From the NCBI GenBank assembly GCA_046048135.1, contig JBJOGR010000016.1:1-8484 (forward strand): a stretch of DNA of 8,484 nucleotides, written 5' to 3'. A model generated the notes under the pieces. The model was not told the origin of the DNA and searched no databases. It saw only the letters and a program-made list of their open reading frames with translations. This DNA is from ATZT02 sp046048135. Its GTDB lineage: Bacteria > Actinomycetota > Actinomycetes > S36-B12 > UBA5976. Below, piece after piece: positions 1 to 6,503 of this stretch. The stretch's first letter is position 1. Each line of letters starts with the position of its first letter. The translations under genes were made by a program, and so were the position numbers.

Positions 1-458
1 CCAGAGTTCAACTTGTTGGAAGAGGTGAAGTTGGTCCAGGAGGTGGCGAGGCTGGAGATTTATATTTAGAAATAATCGTTAAACCTCATAAAACTTTTCA
101 TAGAGAAGCAGATGATTTACATAGTTTAATCAATATTCCAATGACCGCGGCTGCATTAGGAACTAATTTCATTTTTAAAACTTTTGATTCTGAAGAAAAT
201 ATAACTATTAAACCCGGCACTCAATCTGGAACAGTTATAACTTTAAGAGGTAAAGGAATGCCAAGACTTCGAAGAGAAGGAAAAGGCGACTTGCATCTGG
301 AAGTAAATGTAGAAACTCCAACGGCGGTAAATGAAGAGCAAAAGGGGTTGTTGAAAAAATTGGCTGAATTAAGAAAAGAAGATAAATTAAATATTGAACC
401 TGAAAAAATAAATGACACTGGATTATTTTCAAAAATTAGAGATGTGTTTTCTAGATAA
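1..458 (+). CDS. dnaJ: DnaJ co-chaperone (DnaJ2 type), C-terminal part
   Basis: The gene runs in from the left edge; the first whole codon is at base 3 and 151 residues are visible before the TAA. DnaJ (Hsp40) is the cytoplasmic partner of DnaK: it delivers unfolded clients and stimulates ATP hydrolysis. What is seen is the substrate-binding C-terminal region. It opens with the glycine-rich stretch GRGEVGPGGGEAGDLYLEI, continues with the PH..F.R..DDLH pattern and the hallmark IPMTAAALGT, and later has GKGMP and GDLHLEV, typical of the second beta-barrel domain. The J domain and zinc-finger repeats lie outside the window. The ending GLFSKIRDVF resembles the second DnaJ of actinobacteria, which usually follows hrcA and precedes rsmE, as here. 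rsmE starts 2 nt later, so the two are probably cotranscribed. Confidence 0.96.
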   Translation, partial: RVQLVGRGEVGPGGGEAGDLYLEIIVKPHKTFHREADDLHSLINIPMTAAALGTNFIFKTFDSEENITIKPGTQSGTVITLRGKGMPRLRREGKGDLHLEVNVETPTAVNEEQKGLLKKLAELRKEDKLNIEPEKINDTGLFSKIRDVFSR

Positions 459-460
459 AA

Positions 461-1195
461 ATGCAACCCGCATATTTTATAGCTTCTACTGAAGATTTAA
501 ACGAACAAGTCATCACTTTGAAAGATGACGAAGCACATCATGCGATAAAGGTAAGAAGGACTCAAATCGGTGAAAATATTTTTGTTACAGACACTAAAGG
601 CTTAGTTATCGAAGCAAAGGTTACGGAGATAGGACCGGGCAAAATACTTAAAGCAGAAATTATTAACAAGGAAACACATGTCATAGAAAATCCGATTGTA
701 TGCGTAGCTCAAGCTATTGCTAAAGGAGATAGAGCCGATCTATCAATAGAACTTTTGACTGAGGTTGGAGTTGATAAAATTTTTCCTTGGCAAGCAAACA
801 GAAGTGTATCGAAGATAGAAAATAAATCAGATAAATTGATACTTAAATGGCAAAATATTGCTAAAGAATCAACTAAACAGGCAAGACGTCCCTTCATGCC
901 TGAAATTTTGAATTGTGTTAATACGAAAGAGTTAGTTAATCAATTTAGCAACTTTGAAAAGGTAATAATCTTAGATCCAGATTCACCCAACAATTTTTTA
1001 GAAGAAATTAAAAAAATTTCTAATAATATTTTGTTGGTAATTGGACCTGAAGGTGGAATAGATCAAACTGAAATTTCATTATTCAAAAATGCGGGGGTAA
1101 ATTTTGCAAGTCTTGGCGAATCAATTCTTAGAACATCTTCTGCTGGGGCAATAAGTTCCGCAATTTTACTTGCCCAAACAAAGTGGATAAAATAA
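461..1195 (+). CDS. rsmE: 16S rRNA (uracil-1498-N3)-methyltransferase RsmE
   Basis: The product is 244 residues, normal for RsmE, a SAM-dependent SPOUT-class enzyme that methylates N3 of U1498 in helix 44 of 16S rRNA. An N-terminal PUA-like RNA-binding domain (about 1-70) carries DEAHHAIKVRR (24-33). The knotted SPOUT domain (about 75-240) shows AIAKGDRADLSIELLTEVGV (85-104), the NIAKESTKQARR segment (132-143), the cofactor loop VIGPEGG (193-199) and LGESILRTSSAGA (218-230). The TSSA ending resembles the TSTA of actinobacterial RsmE rather than the ETA of Escherichia coli. The ATG lies 2 nt after the dnaJ stop with no clear Shine-Dalgarno sequence, so translation is probably coupled to dnaJ. 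The next gene begins 4 nt after the TAA. Confidence 0.96.
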   Translation: MQPAYFIASTEDLNEQVITLKDDEAHHAIKVRRTQIGENIFVTDTKGLVIEAKVTEIGPGKILKAEIINKETHVIENPIVCVAQAIAKGDRADLSIELLTEVGVDKIFPWQANRSVSKIENKSDKLILKWQNIAKESTKQARRPFMPEILNCVNTKELVNQFSNFEKVIILDPDSPNNFLEEIKKISNNILLVIGPEGGIDQTEISLFKNAGVNFASLGESILRTSSAGAISSAILLAQTKWIK

Positions 1196-1199
1196 TCAA

Positions 1200-1541
1200 A
1201 TGACTAATTGTTTGTTTTGCAAAATTGCGTTGGGAGAAATTCCTTCAAGTAAAGTTTTTGAAAACGATGATTTTTTAGCTTTTAATGATATTGACCCCAA
1301 AGCGCCAATTCATATTTTGGTTATTCCAAAAAAACATTATGAAAATATTTCGGAACTAAGTTCAAAAGACGAAAAACTTACTGCAGGATTAATGCATACA
1401 GCATCAAAAATCGCTGAACAAGAACAGTTAACAAAGGGATTTAGAATTGTGATAAATACTGGTTCAGAGGGTGGTCAATCGGTTTTTCACGTACACGCCC
1501 ACGTTTTAGGTGGCCGTAGCCTAACTTGGCCACCAGGTTAA
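1200..1541 (+). CDS. HIT-family (HINT-like) nucleotide hydrolase
   Basis: This 113-residue protein has the size of bacterial HINT proteins, small cytoplasmic purine-nucleoside phosphoramidase-type hydrolases. The histidine triad is FHVHAHVLGGR (96-106); H97, H99 and H101 form the H-x-H-x-H core, and by family analogy H99 is the nucleophile. NTGSEGGQSV (86-95) is the usual phosphate-binding stretch, and DIDPKAPIHILVIPKKH (30-46) is the conserved N-terminal signature. C4 and C7 form a CxxC that, with histidines, binds zinc in many family members. It starts 4 nt after rsmE with no obvious Shine-Dalgarno sequence. The rsmE-HIT-phoH order is common in Actinobacteria. The physiological substrate cannot be read from the sequence. 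The family is certain; the exact subgroup is likely HinT. Confidence 0.95.
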   Translation: MTNCLFCKIALGEIPSSKVFENDDFLAFNDIDPKAPIHILVIPKKHYENISELSSKDEKLTAGLMHTASKIAEQEQLTKGFRIVINTGSEGGQSVFHVHAHVLGGRSLTWPPG

Positions 1542-1577
1542 TTGTCCAAAATATTTGAGCAAATATTATAAAAATAG
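1542..1577 (+). promoter_or_regulatory. Candidate phoH promoter with leaderless start and palindrome
   Basis: The 36-bp gap between the HIT gene and phoH contains a -35-like TTGTCC (1542-1547, 4 of 6 to consensus), a 16-bp spacer and a -10-like TATTAT (1564-1569, 5 of 6). The expected transcription start, 7-9 bases after the -10, falls at about 1576-1578, on the phoH ATG itself. No Shine-Dalgarno sequence precedes that ATG. The simplest reading is a leaderless mRNA, a common class in Actinobacteria. This is inferred from pattern only. Confidence 0.4.
1550..1567. repeat. 18-bp AT-rich inverted repeat in the phoH promoter
   Basis: AATATTTGAGCAAATATT has perfect 7-base arms around GAGC. It occupies most of the spacer and overlaps the candidate -10 of phoH, so it could be an operator. 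As RNA it would be a weak all-A/U hairpin with no following U-tract, so a terminator is unlikely. In such AT-rich DNA a chance palindrome of this kind is quite possible. Confidence 0.3.
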
Positions 1578-2573
1578 ATGACTAGTTTGAGTAGCGATTT
1601 TCAATCTCGCATAATAGTTCCAAATTCAATTTCGATGATTTCTCTACTTGGTACTAACGATGAGAATTTGAAAACAGTTGAAAAATCATTCCCAGATGTT
1701 AATTTGCATGTACGAGGAAATGAAATTAATCTCAATGGAAATGTAAATTCAGTTAAACTTGTCAATCAACTTTTTTCTGAATTAATTTCTTTGATTAGAA
1801 CAGGACAATCTCTAAGTTCAGATGTAATAGAAAGATCTATTTCAATGTTGAACGCAGATGATCAAATAAGTCCAAGCAAAGTCTTAACAGTAGATATTTT
1901 GACTTCTAGGGGCAAATCTATTCGTCCAAAGACTTTTAATCAAAAAAAATATGTGGATGCAATTGATAAAAAAACTGTTGTATTTGGAATTGGACCAGCA
2001 GGTTCTGGAAAAACATATTTGGCAGTTGCCAAAGCAGTTCAGGCCTTACAAGCCAAACAAGTTAATAGAATAGTTTTGACAAGACCAGCAGTAGAAGCTG
2101 GTGAGCATCTTGGATTTTTACCAGGAACATTGTCGGAAAAAATTGATCCATATTTAAGACCACTTTATGATGCTTTGCAAGACATGATTGATCCAGAAAA
2201 AATACCAAAACTTATGACCAATGGATCAATTGAAGTTGCCCCACTTGCATATATGAGAGGTAGAACTCTCAATGATTCATTCATAATTCTTGATGAAGCT
2301 CAGAATACTTCGCCAGAACAGATGAAAATGTTTCTCACTAGACTTGGCTTCGGTTCTAAAATGGTAGTAACAGGAGATGTCACGCAAATTGATTTACCTT
2401 CAGGAACAAAATCAGGTTTAAAAGTTGTTCAAGATATTCTAGGCACAGTTGAGGATTTAGAATTTATAAATTTAACCGCTGAGGATGTTGTTAGACATAA
2501 ATTAGTCAGTCGAATAGTCGAAGCTTATGAAACATGGGATCAAAAATTGGATAAAGGAAATTATCGAAAATGA
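1578..2573 (+). CDS. phoH: PhoH-family ATPase
   Basis: At 331 residues this is a full-length PhoH-like protein, a cytoplasmic P-loop NTPase related to superfamily 1 helicases and linked to RNA metabolism. Residues about 15-90 form the N-terminal KH-like part, with HVRGNEINLNGN (44-55) and the RSISML segment (86-91). The ATPase domain has Walker A GPAGSGKT (139-146), LTRPAVEAGEHLGFLPG (167-183), Walker B FIILDEAQN (235-243), the sensor stretch VVTGDVTQIDLP (263-274) and an arginine-bearing VVRHKLVSRIV near the C-terminus (304-314). All expected ATPase motifs are intact. The gene overlaps ybeY by 4 nt (ATGA), so the two are translationally coupled; this pairing is among the most conserved in bacteria and points to a shared role in rRNA processing or turnover. 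The biochemical substrate of PhoH remains poorly defined. Confidence 0.96.
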   Translation: MTSLSSDFQSRIIVPNSISMISLLGTNDENLKTVEKSFPDVNLHVRGNEINLNGNVNSVKLVNQLFSELISLIRTGQSLSSDVIERSISMLNADDQISPSKVLTVDILTSRGKSIRPKTFNQKKYVDAIDKKTVVFGIGPAGSGKTYLAVAKAVQALQAKQVNRIVLTRPAVEAGEHLGFLPGTLSEKIDPYLRPLYDALQDMIDPEKIPKLMTNGSIEVAPLAYMRGRTLNDSFIILDEAQNTSPEQMKMFLTRLGFGSKMVVTGDVTQIDLPSGTKSGLKVVQDILGTVEDLEFINLTAEDVVRHKLVSRIVEAYETWDQKLDKGNYRK

Positions 2574-3010
2574 TTGAAATTGAGAATAAAAGTTCATTTG
2601 GAATCGATGAAAAAAAGTTAAAATTTTTTATAAGTAAAATATATTCTGAATTAAATATCCCAGATCATTTTGATTTATCAATTCTTTATGTAGATGTTAA
2701 AGAAATGCAAGAAATGCATTTAAAGTGGATGAAATTAAATACCCCAACAGATGTAATGAGTTTTCCCATGGATGATATTAATAATTCTGGCAGGACGAAA
2801 GACAAAGTACTAGGTGACGTAATAATTTGTCCAAGTGTCTCTTGGAGTGAAGCCACATTTAGAAGAGAAAATCCTGCTAGATATTTTGTTTTCTTACACG
2901 TTCATGCAATTTTGCATCTCTTGGGACATGATCACCAAAAACTTAGACAAAGAAAAATCATGAAAAGACTTGAAAAACAAGTTATGGATTTGATTGAGAA
3001 AGTTAAATAA
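2570..3010 (+). CDS. ybeY: Endoribonuclease YbeY (16S rRNA 3'-end maturation)
   Basis: YbeY is a zinc-dependent single-strand RNase needed for 16S rRNA 3'-end maturation and ribosome quality control. The 146-residue product shows TPTDVMSFPMD (58-68), LGDVIICP (81-88) and the metal site HAILHLLGHDH (112-122), with H112, H116 and H122 as the predicted zinc ligands. The usual Gly after the first histidine (HGxLHLLGxDH) is Ala here; the three ligands are intact, so activity is expected. The ATG overlaps the phoH stop as ATGA, and AAAGGA at 2553-2558, 11 nt upstream, could assist initiation. The TAA is followed immediately by the TTG start of the next gene. Confidence 0.95.
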   Translation: MIEIENKSSFGIDEKKLKFFISKIYSELNIPDHFDLSILYVDVKEMQEMHLKWMKLNTPTDVMSFPMDDINNSGRTKDKVLGDVIICPSVSWSEATFRRENPARYFVFLHVHAILHLLGHDHQKLRQRKIMKRLEKQVMDLIEKVK

Positions 3011-4294
3011 TTGACCAATCTTACAAGTCTGATCTTTATTGCTATTGTTATTGAAATTTTAGCTGCAGTTTTTATTGCAACAAAAACCGCTATTTCAAGA
3101 ACTTCAGAGTCACGAGTTGGTGTTTTTGCTAAGGAAAGCGGAAAAAATACGATAAAACTTGAAAAAGTAATTGCGGATAAAACAAAACATGTCGCATCGC
3201 TACAACTTTTAGCTCTGGCTTTAACATCTGCTGGAGGAGTGTTTCTTACTTTTGTAATTATCAAAATCTATTCTGCGAATTCATTTTCGATATTTTTATC
3301 AACAGTAATTGTGTCATTACTAGGTTTTATTGTTTTAGGTGTGGCTCCAGAAACCTTGGGACGTCAAAAATCAGATGCAATTGCCTATTACATGTCACCA
3401 ATGTCTTTATTAATTAAACCTGTCCTTTGGCCAATTGCAAAAATACTTGTTTCAATTGGAAACGCTTTAACTCCTGGAAAAGGTTTTAAAGACGGTCCAT
3501 TTGCGACTGCAGAGGATTTACGTGACTTAGTTGATCAAGCTGAAGAAGCAGACGTTATCGAAGACGAAGAACGTCAAATGATTCACTCAGTTTTTGAACT
3601 TGGTTCAACCGTTGCTCGAGAGGTTATGGTGCCAAGAACAGAAATGGTCTGGATTGAAAAGGGAAAGACGCTTCGCCAGGCAATCTCTTTAGCACTTCGC
3701 TCAGGGTATTCAAGAATTCCAGTAATTGGTCAAGATTCAGATGACATTATTGGAGTAGTTTATTTGAAAGATATTTCGCGAAGAATATTTGAAAATGCTG
3801 AGTCAGAGCGAAATGAATTAGTTGAACAACTCATGAGAAATGCATATTTCGTACCTGATAGTAAACCCGCGGATGAATTACTCAGAGAAATGCAAGCAGC
3901 AAGAGTTCATTTAGCCGTTGTAGTTGATGAATATGGTGGAACAGCAGGTTTGGTAACGATTGAAGACATATTAGAAGAAATTGTTGGAGAAATTACGGAT
4001 GAATATGACACTCATATTCAGGAAGTCAATGAACTTGGTCCAAATGTTTTCAGAGTAAGTTCTCGAATTCATCTTGATGATGTTGCTGAATTAATTAAAG
4101 TCGATTTATCAAGTGATGATGAAGGCGTTGATACATTATCCGGATTCTTAGCCAAAAAAATTGACCGCGTACCTATTCCAGGAACTTCTGTAGAAATTGA
4201 TGGATGGGAATTCGTGGCAGAAAGAGCGGCAGGTCGTAGAAATAAAGTTGGAACAATTCTCATTCGAAAAATTGAAAATTCTGAAACAGAATAA
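3011..4294 (+). CDS. CNNM/CBS-domain membrane protein (HlyC/CorC family)
   Basis: This 427-residue protein belongs to the CNNM/CorC family, associated with Mg2+ or other divalent-cation efflux; older annotations say hemolysin-like. Hydrophobic segments lie at about 5-23, 63-86, 93-115 and 130-150, forming the DUF21/CNNM transmembrane domain with a conserved APETLGRQKSD (112-122). A tandem CBS pair follows: the first begins at REVMVPRTEMVWI (203-215) with SGYSRIPVI (231-239), and the second ends at DEYGGTAGLVTIEDILEEI (306-324). Residues about 340-420 form the C-terminal CorC_HlyC domain. The start is TTG, directly after the ybeY TAA in the same frame, so no earlier start is possible; a weak GAGAAAG lies at 2996-3002. 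The ybeY-CNNM-era order is standard in Actinobacteria. The transported ion is unproven. Confidence 0.93.
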   Translation: MTNLTSLIFIAIVIEILAAVFIATKTAISRTSESRVGVFAKESGKNTIKLEKVIADKTKHVASLQLLALALTSAGGVFLTFVIIKIYSANSFSIFLSTVIVSLLGFIVLGVAPETLGRQKSDAIAYYMSPMSLLIKPVLWPIAKILVSIGNALTPGKGFKDGPFATAEDLRDLVDQAEEADVIEDEERQMIHSVFELGSTVAREVMVPRTEMVWIEKGKTLRQAISLALRSGYSRIPVIGQDSDDIIGVVYLKDISRRIFENAESERNELVEQLMRNAYFVPDSKPADELLREMQAARVHLAVVVDEYGGTAGLVTIEDILEEIVGEITDEYDTHIQEVNELGPNVFRVSSRIHLDDVAELIKVDLSSDDEGVDTLSGFLAKKIDRVPIPGTSVEIDGWEFVAERAAGRRNKVGTILIRKIENSETE

Positions 4295-4342
4295 TTTAAC
4301 TTTGAATATCATTAAATTAAACTCTTCAGGCAAACTATATTT

Positions 4343-5260
4343 ATGAGTGAATTCAGAAGTGGTTTTGCTTGTATTGTAGGTAGGCCAAATGTTGGTAAGT
4401 CTACTTTGACAAACCAATTAGTAGGTCAAAAAATATCCATAATTTCAAAACAACCTCAAACGACACGTCATGCTATTAGAGGAATTGTTCATAATGCAAA
4501 AGGACAAATAGTTCTAGTTGATACACCTGGTGTTCATAAGCCAAAAACTTTATTGGGATCGAAATTAAATGAACTTGTCAAGCAAACCTGGTCTGAAGTA
4601 GATGTGATTGTTTTTTGCATTCCTGCAGATCAAAAAATTGGTCCGGGGGACAAATTTATCGCTCAAGAAATAATGAATTTAACTAGAAAACCAAAGATTG
4701 GTGTTTTAACAAAAATCGATAATGTTAAGCAAAATGTAATTGCTGAAAGACTTGTTGAGTTAGATAAATTAGCAAAAGAATTAAACTTCGAATGGGAAGA
4801 AATTATTCCAATTAGTTCTCAAACTGGTGAAAATTTAGACAAATTAGTTGAGTTGATAATCAAGTATTTACCTCTGGGGCCTGAACTTTATCCGCAAGAA
4901 GTAATTACTGATGAATCAGTTGAAACTATGATTTCTGAATATATAAGAGAAGCTGCTTTAGAAGATTTAAGAGAGGAGTTACCTCATTCACTTGCAGTAG
5001 TTGTTCAAAAAATTGAAACAGATGAAGATAGGCCAGTTGATAAGCCATTAATGAAAATATATGCAGAAATTTATGTTGAGCGTGATAGCCAAAAAGGAAT
5101 CATTATCGGAAATAAAGGTTCAAAATTGAAAGAAATTGGTTCAATTTCAAGAAAACAAATAGAGAAATTAGTGGGTATGAAGGTCTACTTAGATTTACAA
5201 GTCAAAGTTGCCCTTAATTGGCAAACAGATCCAAATCAGCTAACTAAATTGGGATTTTAG
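4343..5260 (+). CDS. era: GTPase Era (30S assembly)
   Basis: Era is a GTPase with a KH domain that binds the 3' end of 16S rRNA and licenses late 30S assembly. The 305-residue protein has G1 GRPNVGKS (13-20), G2 QTTRH (39-43), G3 DTPG (60-63), G4 TKID (123-126, with T in place of the commoner N) and G5 SSQTGEN (158-164). The C-terminal KH domain contains GIIIGNKGSKLKEIG (252-266), with GNKG as the GxxG loop, and VYLDLQVKV (281-289). FRSGFACIVGRPN near the start matches actinobacterial Era and supports the ATG. The 48-bp upstream gap has no good Shine-Dalgarno sequence. The last 4 bases overlap the end of the convergent gene on the other strand. Confidence 0.96.
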   Translation: MSEFRSGFACIVGRPNVGKSTLTNQLVGQKISIISKQPQTTRHAIRGIVHNAKGQIVLVDTPGVHKPKTLLGSKLNELVKQTWSEVDVIVFCIPADQKIGPGDKFIAQEIMNLTRKPKIGVLTKIDNVKQNVIAERLVELDKLAKELNFEWEEIIPISSQTGENLDKLVELIIKYLPLGPELYPQEVITDESVETMISEYIREAALEDLREELPHSLAVVVQKIETDEDRPVDKPLMKIYAEIYVERDSQKGIIIGNKGSKLKEIGSISRKQIEKLVGMKVYLDLQVKVALNWQTDPNQLTKLGF

Positions 5261-6411
5261 AAAGAATCTTTATTTTCTTGAATATGTAGTTCATCAATTA
5301 TTTCATAACGTTTTCCATATGTTTGAACTAAAGCAATTATTGCTGCTGCAATTGGAACTCCAATTAATGCTCCGATTGGTCCAAAAAAACTTGCAAAAAT
5401 GATTACAGATGCAAAAGCTACTGCAGGATGAATGTTCATGGTCATTGATGAAACTCTTGGAGTCAATAAATAGTTTTCAATTTGTTGATAAATTGTCACA
5501 AAAATTACTACAAATAATCCATCAATTGGTTCATTTACTACTGCCACAATCGCAGGAATTATTCCCCCTAAATATGAACCTATTGTTGGTATGAATTGAC
5601 TAATAATTCCAGTAAATAAACCCAGAGGTAACCAGTATGGAACTTCAATAATAAGTAAGAATACTGAAGTAATCACCGAATTTATTGTGGCTAAAATTAC
5701 TCGACTTATAACAAATCCACCTGTTTTTTCAGTAGCAACTTTCCAAACTGTGGTAAAAACTACTTGCTGTTTAGCAGGTAACCAGCTTGCAATAGATCTT
5801 CTTATTTTTGGTGTCTCTGAAGCAAAATAAAAAGCAAAAAGTAGCAATGTAAATATATTAAATAAAAATCCAGCAATACTTGTTACTACTCCAAAAATTC
5901 CACCCGCAATATTTTGAGCAAATGTTGCAATTTGTGTGTTTGAAATATTTAAAGATTCTTCAATGTTTGCAGGACTTAAGTTCAAATCAAAACTGTTGTT
6001 TAGCCAAGTTGAAAAACCTTCTATCAAACTTGGAATTTGAGTTATCAAACTTGCTAATTGTGAAGCTAAAAGTTGACCAAAAGAAGCAATAAAAGCAACT
6101 ACTAATGCAACTAGGGAAAGTAGCACAATAAAAGTACTTAAGCCTCGTTTAATTCCTGACTTGGTAAGTTTTTCAACTAAAGGAGTAATTGCAATACCAA
6201 TTAGCCAAGCAAGAAGTATCAGAAATAAAAAGTCTTTACTTTTATTAAATGCCCATTCCACTAATTGAAAAAAAATAACAATTATTAGAACAGTGATTAT
6301 GCTTCTTTGAATAAATCTTCTATTAACTGAAAACTCCCAATTAGCTCCAGATCCACTTTTGCCTGAAATATCTGGTTGGGAATCCTGATTAGATGGATGT
6401 GCCAATTTCAC
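5257..6411 (-). CDS. AI-2E family transporter (membrane permease)
   Basis: This is an integral membrane protein of up to 384 residues, the usual family length. Hydrophobic segments occur at about 38-52, 61-78, 92-115, 168-197, 240-256, 258-292, 296-308 and 328-365. Family signatures are PYWLPLGLFTGIISQFIPTIG (258-278, in part), QQIENYLLTPRV (309-320) and GPIGALIGVPIA (344-355). Members include TqsA-like AI-2 exporters and Na+/H+ antiporters, so the substrate is unknown. Start choice is uncertain: the GTG at 6411-6409 lies inside an AGGAG sequence, whereas TTG at 6405-6403 sits 5 nt downstream of it and may be the real start (382 residues). It is transcribed against its neighbours, overlaps the era stop by 4 nt, and separates era from recO, genes otherwise on the same strand. 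Confidence 0.92.
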   Translation of the reverse strand: MKLAHPSNQDSQPDISGKSGSGANWEFSVNRRFIQRSIITVLIIVIFFQLVEWAFNKSKDFLFLILLAWLIGIAITPLVEKLTKSGIKRGLSTFIVLLSLVALVVAFIASFGQLLASQLASLITQIPSLIEGFSTWLNNSFDLNLSPANIEESLNISNTQIATFAQNIAGGIFGVVTSIAGFLFNIFTLLLFAFYFASETPKIRRSIASWLPAKQQVVFTTVWKVATEKTGGFVISRVILATINSVITSVFLLIIEVPYWLPLGLFTGIISQFIPTIGSYLGGIIPAIVAVVNEPIDGLFVVIFVTIYQQIENYLLTPRVSSMTMNIHPAVAFASVIIFASFFGPIGALIGVPIAAAIIALVQTYGKRYEIIDELHIQENKDSF

Positions 6412-6415
6412 TCCT
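6411..6415 (-). promoter_or_regulatory. Shine-Dalgarno deciding the AI-2E gene start
   Basis: AGGAG on the minus strand has ideal 5-nt spacing to TTG at 6405-6403 and overlaps the more upstream GTG, favouring the TTG start. Confidence 0.5.
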
Positions 6416-6452
6416 AGTTCTACTTGATAACTCTACTTAACTTCAATCACTT

Positions 6453-6480
6453 AAGGAGTGTTGTGGTGAGAACAAAATAG
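6453..6480 (+). other. Strong SD-like AAGGAG followed by a tiny ORF upstream of recO
   Basis: AAGGAG at 6453-6458 is the best Shine-Dalgarno match on the plus strand of this window, yet it lies 45 nt before the recO ATG. It is properly spaced (4 or 7 nt) from two consecutive GTG codons at 6463 and 6466, which open an ORF of only 4-5 codons (V-V-R-T-K) ending at TAG 6478-6480. recO begins 23 nt later in another frame, and no in-frame start links the site to recO. It may be a minimal leader peptide or a chance arrangement. Confidence 0.25.
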
Positions 6481-6503
6481 GAATTTCCAGCAGAATAAGT
6501 GAT

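Noticed and set aside
1130..1146. RsmE LRTSSA instead of LRTETA
   Set aside because: Actinobacterial RsmE proteins carry LRTSTA-like sequences here, so this is lineage-typical rather than a lost active site.
1486..1505. HVHAHV triad in the HIT protein differing from the more quoted HLHVHV
   Set aside because: The pattern only needs H-x-H-x-H with hydrophobic or small residues between; this variant is normal for bacterial HIT proteins.
4302..4341. Possible era promoter (-10-like TATCAT at 4307-4312 or TATATT at 4336-4341)
   Set aside because: TATCAT has no acceptable -35 at 16-18 bp, and TATATT is 1 base from the ATG, too close to place transcription start upstream of it. AT-rich DNA yields many such hexamers.
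4148..4417. 89-codon minus-strand open frame across the CNNM-era gap
   Set aside because: It runs antisense to the CNNM C-terminal domain and the era P-loop region and has no recognisable family features.
5258..5285. A-rich and T-rich stretches after era (AGAAA ... TTTCT) that could form a terminator hairpin
   Set aside because: The possible stem is only 5 A/U-rich pairs with a 10-base loop, lies inside the opposing coding sequence, and has no GC-rich stem.
5880..6092. 70-codon plus-strand open frame inside the AI-2E gene
   Set aside because: It is a shadow frame rich in Leu, Gln and Lys with no recognisable domain, lying antisense to a clear membrane protein.
6435..6454. Direct repeat ACTTAA (6435-6440 and 6449-6454) in the divergent intergenic region
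   Set aside because: Only 6 bases in AT-rich DNA, two copies and no further matching flanks; easily chance.
6480..6488. Small palindrome GGAATTTCC upstream of recO
   Set aside because: Nine bases with 4-base arms is too short to call an operator without conservation data.
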